From: an uncultured Collinsella sp.
GTDB taxonomy: Bacteria > Actinomycetota > Coriobacteriia > Coriobacteriales > Coriobacteriaceae
Direction of reading: 5' to 3'
Assembly: GCA_900758375.1 (NCBI GenBank)
Contig: CAAERJ010000042.1
Coordinates: 1-64,000, forward strand
DNA: 64,000 nt
The notes under the pieces were generated by a model. That model worked only from the letters and a program-made list of their open reading frames with translations. It was not told where the DNA came from and did not search any database. The translations under genes and the position numbers were made by a program. Positions within the stretch are counted from its first letter, which is position 1, and every line of letters starts with the position of its first letter. Positions 60,231 through 64,000 of this stretch are shown in pieces.

Positions 60231-62012
60231 ATGCTGCTTACGCAAACGACAACGCCCGAGGACGTCAAGGCTCTCGACCGCGCCGAGCTTCCGCTGCTCT
60301 GCGGCGAGATCCGTCAGGCAATCCTCGAAAGCTCCGCCGCCGTCGGTGGGCACGTTGCCCCCAACTTGGGCGTCGTTGAGCTTACGGTTGCGCTTCATCG
60401 CGTGTTTAACTCCCCCATCGACAAGATTGTCTTTGACGTTTCGCACCAGACCTACGCCCACAAGGCGCTGACGGGGCGCGCGTACACCTATATCGATCCG
60501 GAGCGTTATGGTGAGGCTTCTGGCTTTGCCAATCCCGACGAGTCCGAGCACGACCTGTTTGCCATGGGCCACACCTCCACATCGGTGAGCCTAGGCTGCG
60601 GCCTTGCCCACGCGCGCGACCTGGCGGGAGATGCATACAACGTCATCACCATCATTGGCGACGGCTCGCTTTCGGGCGGCTTGGCGTTTGAGGGCTTTAA
60701 CAACGCCGCCGAGCTCGACAGCAACCTGATCATCATCGTCAATGACAACGACCAGTCCATCGCCGAGAACCACGGTGGCCTCTATCGCAATCTGGCCGAG
60801 CTGCGCGCCAGCAACGGCACCTGCGAGCGCAACGTTTTCCGCGCGATGGGGCTCGACTACCGCTACCTGGACGCCGGTAACGATGTGTTGGCCCTCGTTG
60901 ATGCGTTGCAGGAACTGCGCAATATCGATCATCCCATCGTGCTGCACGTCTCCACCGCCAAGGGCAAGGGCTTTGAGCCGGCCCAGAGCGACCCCGAGCG
61001 CTGGCACCACGTGGGTCCGTTTGACATGGCGACCGGCCGCAAGCTCTGCCCGGGCCATCCAAGCGAGCCTGCGCCGCGCACCTATGCCGACATTACGGGC
61101 GAGGCGCTCAGCGCCGCCATCGAGCGCGATCCGCAGGTCGTGGGCATCACGGCCGCCACGCCCTACATCATGGGCTTTACACCCGAGCTTCGCGCTGCCG
61201 CCGGCAAACAGTTCGTCGATGTGGGCATTGCCGAGGAGCACGCCGTGACCTTTGCCACCGCGCTTGCGCGCTCGGGTGCCAAGCCAGTCTTTGGTGTGTA
61301 CGGCACGTTTTTGCAGCGCGCCTACGACGAGTTGTGGCACGACCTGTGCCTCAACGACGCCCCGGCAACCATCCTGGTGTTTGGCGCATCGATCTTTGGC
61401 ACCACATCCGAGACCCACCTCTCGTTCTTCGATATTTCCATGCTGGGCGCTCTTCCCAACATGCGCTACTTAGCGCCGGCCTGCATGGAGGAATACCTGT
61501 CCATGCTGAGCTGGTCGCTCGACCACCGCGAGCATCCCGCGGCGATCCGCGTACCGGGCATTGGCCTGGTAAGCCGCCCCGATCTGGCGCCCGCCGAAGA
61601 CACCGACTACAGCGCCGTTCGCTACAACGTGGTGCGTCAGGGCCGCGACGTTGCCGTGCTCGCGCTCGGCGATTTCTTTGAGCTGGGCGAGCGCGTGGCA
61701 AACCGTCTGGCTGCCGAGCACGGCATCGAGGCCACGCTCGTCAACCCTCGCTTTGCAACCGAGCTCGACCGCGAGTTCCTCGACAGCCTTGCCGCCGAGC
61801 ATCGCGTTGTCGTCACCCTCGAGGACGGCATCTTGGACGGCGGCTGGGGCGAGCGCGTGGCGTGCTACCTAGCCTGCACGCCCATGCGTACGCGCACCTT
61901 CGGCATCGCCAAGGGCTTCCCCGACCGCTACGACCCCGACGAGTTGCTCGCTCAGAACGGCATGACGGTCGAGAACATGGCCGCCGAAGCCGTGAGACTA
62001 CTCAACGAGTAA
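60231..62012 (+). CDS. dxs: 1-deoxy-D-xylulose-5-phosphate synthase-like protein
   Basis: Thiamine diphosphate enzyme of the DXS/transketolase family, 593 aa. N-terminal half is DXS-like: GGHVAPNLGVVELTVALH, FDVSHQTYAHK, GDGSLSGGLAFEGFNNA and NDNDQSIAENHGG. The C-terminal half keeps VGIAEEHAVTFATALA with the catalytic Glu, and TFLQRAYDELWHD. However, the block normally DRAGxVGxDGxTHxG is FGASIFGTTSETHLS here, and the later RYPRG is RVPGIG. Residues that bind the glyceraldehyde-3-phosphate are therefore mostly missing. It may be a DXS with changed acceptor specificity. The start has GGAG 12 nt upstream; a strong terminator follows. Confidence 0.8.
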   Translation: MLLTQTTTPEDVKALDRAELPLLCGEIRQAILESSAAVGGHVAPNLGVVELTVALHRVFNSPIDKIVFDVSHQTYAHKALTGRAYTYIDPERYGEASGFANPDESEHDLFAMGHTSTSVSLGCGLAHARDLAGDAYNVITIIGDGSLSGGLAFEGFNNAAELDSNLIIIVNDNDQSIAENHGGLYRNLAELRASNGTCERNVFRAMGLDYRYLDAGNDVLALVDALQELRNIDHPIVLHVSTAKGKGFEPAQSDPERWHHVGPFDMATGRKLCPGHPSEPAPRTYADITGEALSAAIERDPQVVGITAATPYIMGFTPELRAAAGKQFVDVGIAEEHAVTFATALARSGAKPVFGVYGTFLQRAYDELWHDLCLNDAPATILVFGASIFGTTSETHLSFFDISMLGALPNMRYLAPACMEEYLSMLSWSLDHREHPAAIRVPGIGLVSRPDLAPAEDTDYSAVRYNVVRQGRDVAVLALGDFFELGERVANRLAAEHGIEATLVNPRFATELDREFLDSLAAEHRVVVTLEDGILDGGWGERVACYLACTPMRTRTFGIAKGFPDRYDPDELLAQNGMTVENMAAEAVRLLNE

Positions 62013-62013
62013 G

Positions 62014-62055
62014 AAAACCTCCGCAAGGGAAGCATCCCTGCGGAGGTTTTTGTTT
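62014..62055 (+). terminator. Terminator after dxs-like gene
   Basis: AAACCTCCGCA pairs with TGCGGAGGTTT, with T-run TTTTTG. Confidence 0.9.
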
Positions 62056-62069
62056 TCGCGGCGCGATTA

Positions 62070-62284
62070 TCTCGATCCGTAACACCTAGGGCCCGAATTC
62101 CCGTCTAACTGTTACAGATCTAGACATTCAAATCCCCCTAAGGAGAAAATCTCGATCTGTAACAGTTAGAACCCGTTTCCTCGTCTACCTGTTACAGATT
62201 GAGACATTCGAATTCCCTTGAATAGAAAATCTCAATCTGTAACAGTTACTCGGCAAAAACGGCTGAAGATGTTACAGATCGAGA
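62070..62284. repeat. Six alternating 15-bp repeats at 40-bp steps
   Basis: TCTCGATCTGTAACA-type 15-mers begin at 62070, 62150 and 62230 in plus orientation and the inverse TGTTACAGATCGAGA-type at 62110, 62190 and 62270. Spacing is exactly 40 bp (15-bp repeat plus 25-bp spacer), so the whole is an 80-bp palindromic unit tandemly repeated; same-phase spacers resemble each other. It lies between the dxs-like terminator and the ABC transporter promoter. No gene is present in 62056-62468. Confidence 0.9.
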
Positions 62285-62317
62285 CAAAACAGCAAGGCAT
62301 GCCGCTGCATCGGCCAG

Positions 62318-62353
62318 AACCACCACAAAGGTGCCTGTCCCTTTTTAGTAGGT
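62318..62353. repeat. Partial GGTGCCTGTCCC repeat
   Basis: AACCACCACAAAGGTGCCTG matches the lgt-stop copy, then diverges (CCCTTTTTAGTAGGT resembles the Asp23 copy), a hybrid or decayed element. Confidence 0.5.
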
Positions 62354-62395
62354 ACAATAACCCATAAGGTAAGTATGTTTCTGAGTTATTTCGTG

Positions 62396-62425
62396 TTGAC
62401 CCATTTGAGCGCGATAGGGTATAAC
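62396..62425 (+). promoter_or_regulatory. Promoter of the amino acid ABC transporter
   Basis: TTGACC (62396-62401) and TATAAC (62420-62425) with an 18-bp spacer, about 45 bp before the start codon. A GAGAA/TTCTC mini-hairpin presents the Shine-Dalgarno AGGTG in its loop. Confidence 0.65.
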
Positions 62426-62468
62426 TCTACTCAACCGCTAGGGATTTTATTGAGAAAGGTGTTCTCCT

Positions 62469-63464
62469 ATGAGCAAGAACCTCTCCCAGCAGGTCGTTCT
62501 CGACCGCCGCGGCTTCGTCGCCGCCACCTTCGCAACCGTCGCCGGCCTTGGTCTTGCCGGCTGCTCCGACACCAGCGCCGAGGCCGACAAGGGTTCCGCC
62601 GCCGGCTCTTCCAAGAGCCCCAATGATACCGAGGCTTCCACCACGCTCGATGCCAAGGCATTCGACAAGCTCGTCAACGACGGCCCCAAGGCTGATGACG
62701 ACGCCATCGCCGCCAGCACCTGGGCGACGGCCGTCAAGGACGCCGGCGTCTTTAAGATCGGTGGCGTTCAGACCTCCACGCTCTTCTCCCTCCTCAACGA
62801 GAAAGACGGTCAGACCCGCGGCTTCGATGCCGGTATCGCACAACTCCTGTCCAACTACATTCTGGGCGAGAACAAGGTCGAGATTACCCAGGTGACCTCG
62901 GACACGCGCGAGTCTGTCCTGCAGAACGGCCAGGTCGACGCTGTCTTTGCCACCTACACCATCACTGACGAACGCAAGAAGCTCGTCTCCTTCGCCGGCC
63001 CCTACTACTACACCCAGCAGGCCATCCTGGTGCTCGCCGATAACGACGACATCAAGAGCGTCGACGACCTGGCCGACAAGAACGTCGCCGTCCAGTCCGG
63101 CTCCAACGGCCCTGCCATCCTGGAGGAGTTCGCCCCCAAGGCCAGCCAGCAGGAGTTCAAGACCGACGAGGAGGCCCGCCAGGCACTCCAGCAGGGTCGT
63201 GTTGACGCCTACGTCATCGACAACAACATGCAGCAGAGCGCCCTGGTCCGCGAGCCCGGTAAGTACAAGATCGCCGGCAAGCCCTTCGGCAGCAAGGAGC
63301 CCTATGGCATCGGTCTGCCGCTCGATTCCGACGGCGTCGCCTTTGTCAACGACTTCCTTAAGAAGATCGAGGACGACGGCACCTGGACTGAGCTGTGGCA
63401 GATCTGCATCGGCGACCGTACGGGCGACACCAATGTTCCCGAGCTGCCCGAGATCGGCGCCTAG
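62469..63464 (+). CDS. Polar amino acid ABC transporter substrate-binding lipoprotein
   Basis: 331-aa solute-binding protein of the glutamate/polar amino acid family. The signal peptide has a twin arginine (LDRRGFVAATF) and a lipobox LAGC (~residue 32), suggesting a Tat-exported lipoprotein. The mature domain has the SBP pattern GFDAGIAQLLSNYILGENKV, DAVFATYTITDERKKLVSFA and DLADKNVAVQSGSNGPAIL. A Ser/Ala/Asp-rich linker of ~45 residues follows the lipobox. AAGGTG lies 7 nt before the ATG. The permease follows after an attenuator-like hairpin. Confidence 0.92.
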   Translation: MSKNLSQQVVLDRRGFVAATFATVAGLGLAGCSDTSAEADKGSAAGSSKSPNDTEASTTLDAKAFDKLVNDGPKADDDAIAASTWATAVKDAGVFKIGGVQTSTLFSLLNEKDGQTRGFDAGIAQLLSNYILGENKVEITQVTSDTRESVLQNGQVDAVFATYTITDERKKLVSFAGPYYYTQQAILVLADNDDIKSVDDLADKNVAVQSGSNGPAILEEFAPKASQQEFKTDEEARQALQQGRVDAYVIDNNMQQSALVREPGKYKIAGKPFGSKEPYGIGLPLDSDGVAFVNDFLKKIEDDGTWTELWQICIGDRTGDTNVPELPEIGA

Positions 63465-63553
63465 GCAGCGAGCCTGGTAACGGCCGCAACGAAACCATTA
63501 TGGAAACGCACGATGCGCTTTATTGCGATAAACTGTTTCCTTACTAAGTTGTC

Positions 63554-63584
63554 GGGGCTTCCGTACACACGGGAGCCCCTTTCC
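63554..63584 (+). terminator. Hairpin between binding protein and permease
   Basis: GGGGCT-T-CCGT pairs with ACGG-G-AGCCCC, followed by TTTCCTT. Partial termination here would give excess binding protein over permease, as is common for such operons. Confidence 0.7.
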
Positions 63585-63603
63585 TTATCGGCAGGAGGTC
63601 CGC

Positions 63604-64000
63604 ATGAGTCTCTCCGAGCTCTGGTCGCTCTATGGCCAGAACTATATCGACGCCCTGCTAGCAACCTGGGGCATGACGCTTGAGTCGTTTGCCATCGCCA
63701 TGGTGCTGGCCGTCGCCGTCACCGTGATGCGCGTGTCGCCGCTCAAGCCGCTGCGCGTCTTTGGCGACCTGTATGTCCAGGTCTTCCGTAACATCCCCGG
63801 CATCGCGCTGCTCATCATCGTCGTCTATGCGCTGCCACCGCTCAAGGTCGTCCTGCCCTACCGCACCTGCGTTATCGTCGCCACGGTCCTTTTGGGCTCG
63901 GCCTTTGGTTCCGAAAACTTTATGAGCGGCATCAACACCGTCGGCGTCGGCCAGGTGGAAGCCGCCCGCTCGCTGGGCATGGGCTTCAGCCGTATCCTCG
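63604..64000 (+). CDS. Amino acid ABC transporter permease (partial, runs off the window)
   Basis: First 132 residues of an inner-membrane permease of the His/Glu/Gln/Arg family. GGAGG lies 5-6 nt before the ATG. Helices are visible at SFAIAMVLAVAVTV, GIALLIIVVYALPP and VATVLLGSAFG; VFRNIPGIALL is the family's loop motif and EAARSLGMGFSRIL is the EAA motif contacting the ATPase. The rest lies beyond position 64000. It partners with the lipoprotein at 62469. Confidence 0.92.
   Translation, partial: MSLSELWSLYGQNYIDALLATWGMTLESFAIAMVLAVAVTVMRVSPLKPLRVFGDLYVQVFRNIPGIALLIIVVYALPPLKVVLPYRTCVIVATVLLGSAFGSENFMSGINTVGVGQVEAARSLGMGFSRIL

Noticed and set aside
62070..62284. CRISPR array
   Set aside because: Repeats are only 15 bp, alternate in orientation, and the 25-bp spacers are related to each other; no cas genes nearby.

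Overview
The window looks like a chromosomal segment of a high-GC Gram-positive of the class Coriobacteriia, most likely a Collinsella-type gut actinobacterium. This rests on the gene repertoire and order (murI-rph-rdgB-dtd, an argCJBD operon, an Asp23/AmaP/DUF2273 cluster, giant acyl-CoA dehydratase activases) and on strong GC bias in third codon positions. No 16S rRNA is present, so the genus is inference.

Layout. 0.3-10.1 kb (minus strand): housekeeping genes lysS, greA, tatA, tRNA-Pro, ispE, veg, dtd, rdgB, rph, murI, a HAD phosphatase and a MurE-type ligase. 10.5-13.2 kb: asnB, tRNA-Val and a 186-bp tandem duplication containing the tRNA 3' end, followed by a MITE-like palindrome. 13.2-18.1 kb: arginine operon argC-argJ-argB-argD. 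18.4-19.3 kb: two tandem PNPOx-fold proteins. 19.3-22.8 kb: an FMN-riboswitch-controlled riboflavin ECF transporter (RibU, a fused double ATPase, EcfT). 23.2-25.2 kb: groES-groEL, bracketed by two large nested inverted repeats. 25.7-43.5 kb: amidohydrolase, M20 peptidase, membrane proteins, alkaline-shock cluster, yebC, a large polytopic membrane protein, lgt, nfu, dCMP deaminase, coaX, an OPT transporter and a DUF389 protein with an EF-hand.

44.0-49.1 kb is an AT-rich accessory island, bracketed by a decayed fragment (44.0 kb) and the intact copy (49.5-54.2 kb) of an acyl-CoA dehydratase activase gene. It encodes what appears to be a RiPP system: two short Cys-rich precursor peptides (47832-48002 and 47659-47823), a radical SAM/SPASM maturase broken by one extra base in a homopolymer, an ABC exporter, a CPBP-like membrane protein and a divergent LysR regulator.

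55.06-55.53 kb holds a compact locus with the architecture of a type I toxin-antitoxin system: a 41-aa hydrophobic/basic peptide behind a near-consensus LexA box, and a convergent small RNA with its own promoter and terminator overlapping the peptide's 3' end. The rest is a HAD hydrolase, the amtB-glnB ammonium pair, a CmpB-type membrane protein, an HD hydrolase, a divergent DXS-like enzyme with an altered substrate pocket, an array of six alternating 15-bp repeats at exact 40-bp steps, and the start of a polar amino acid ABC transporter.

Two kinds of short repeat pervade the window. One is a hairpin with GGGACAGG or GGGACGGGGC in its loop or arm, which in several cases begins exactly at a gene's stop codon. 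The other is a set of large nested palindromes in intergenic gaps.
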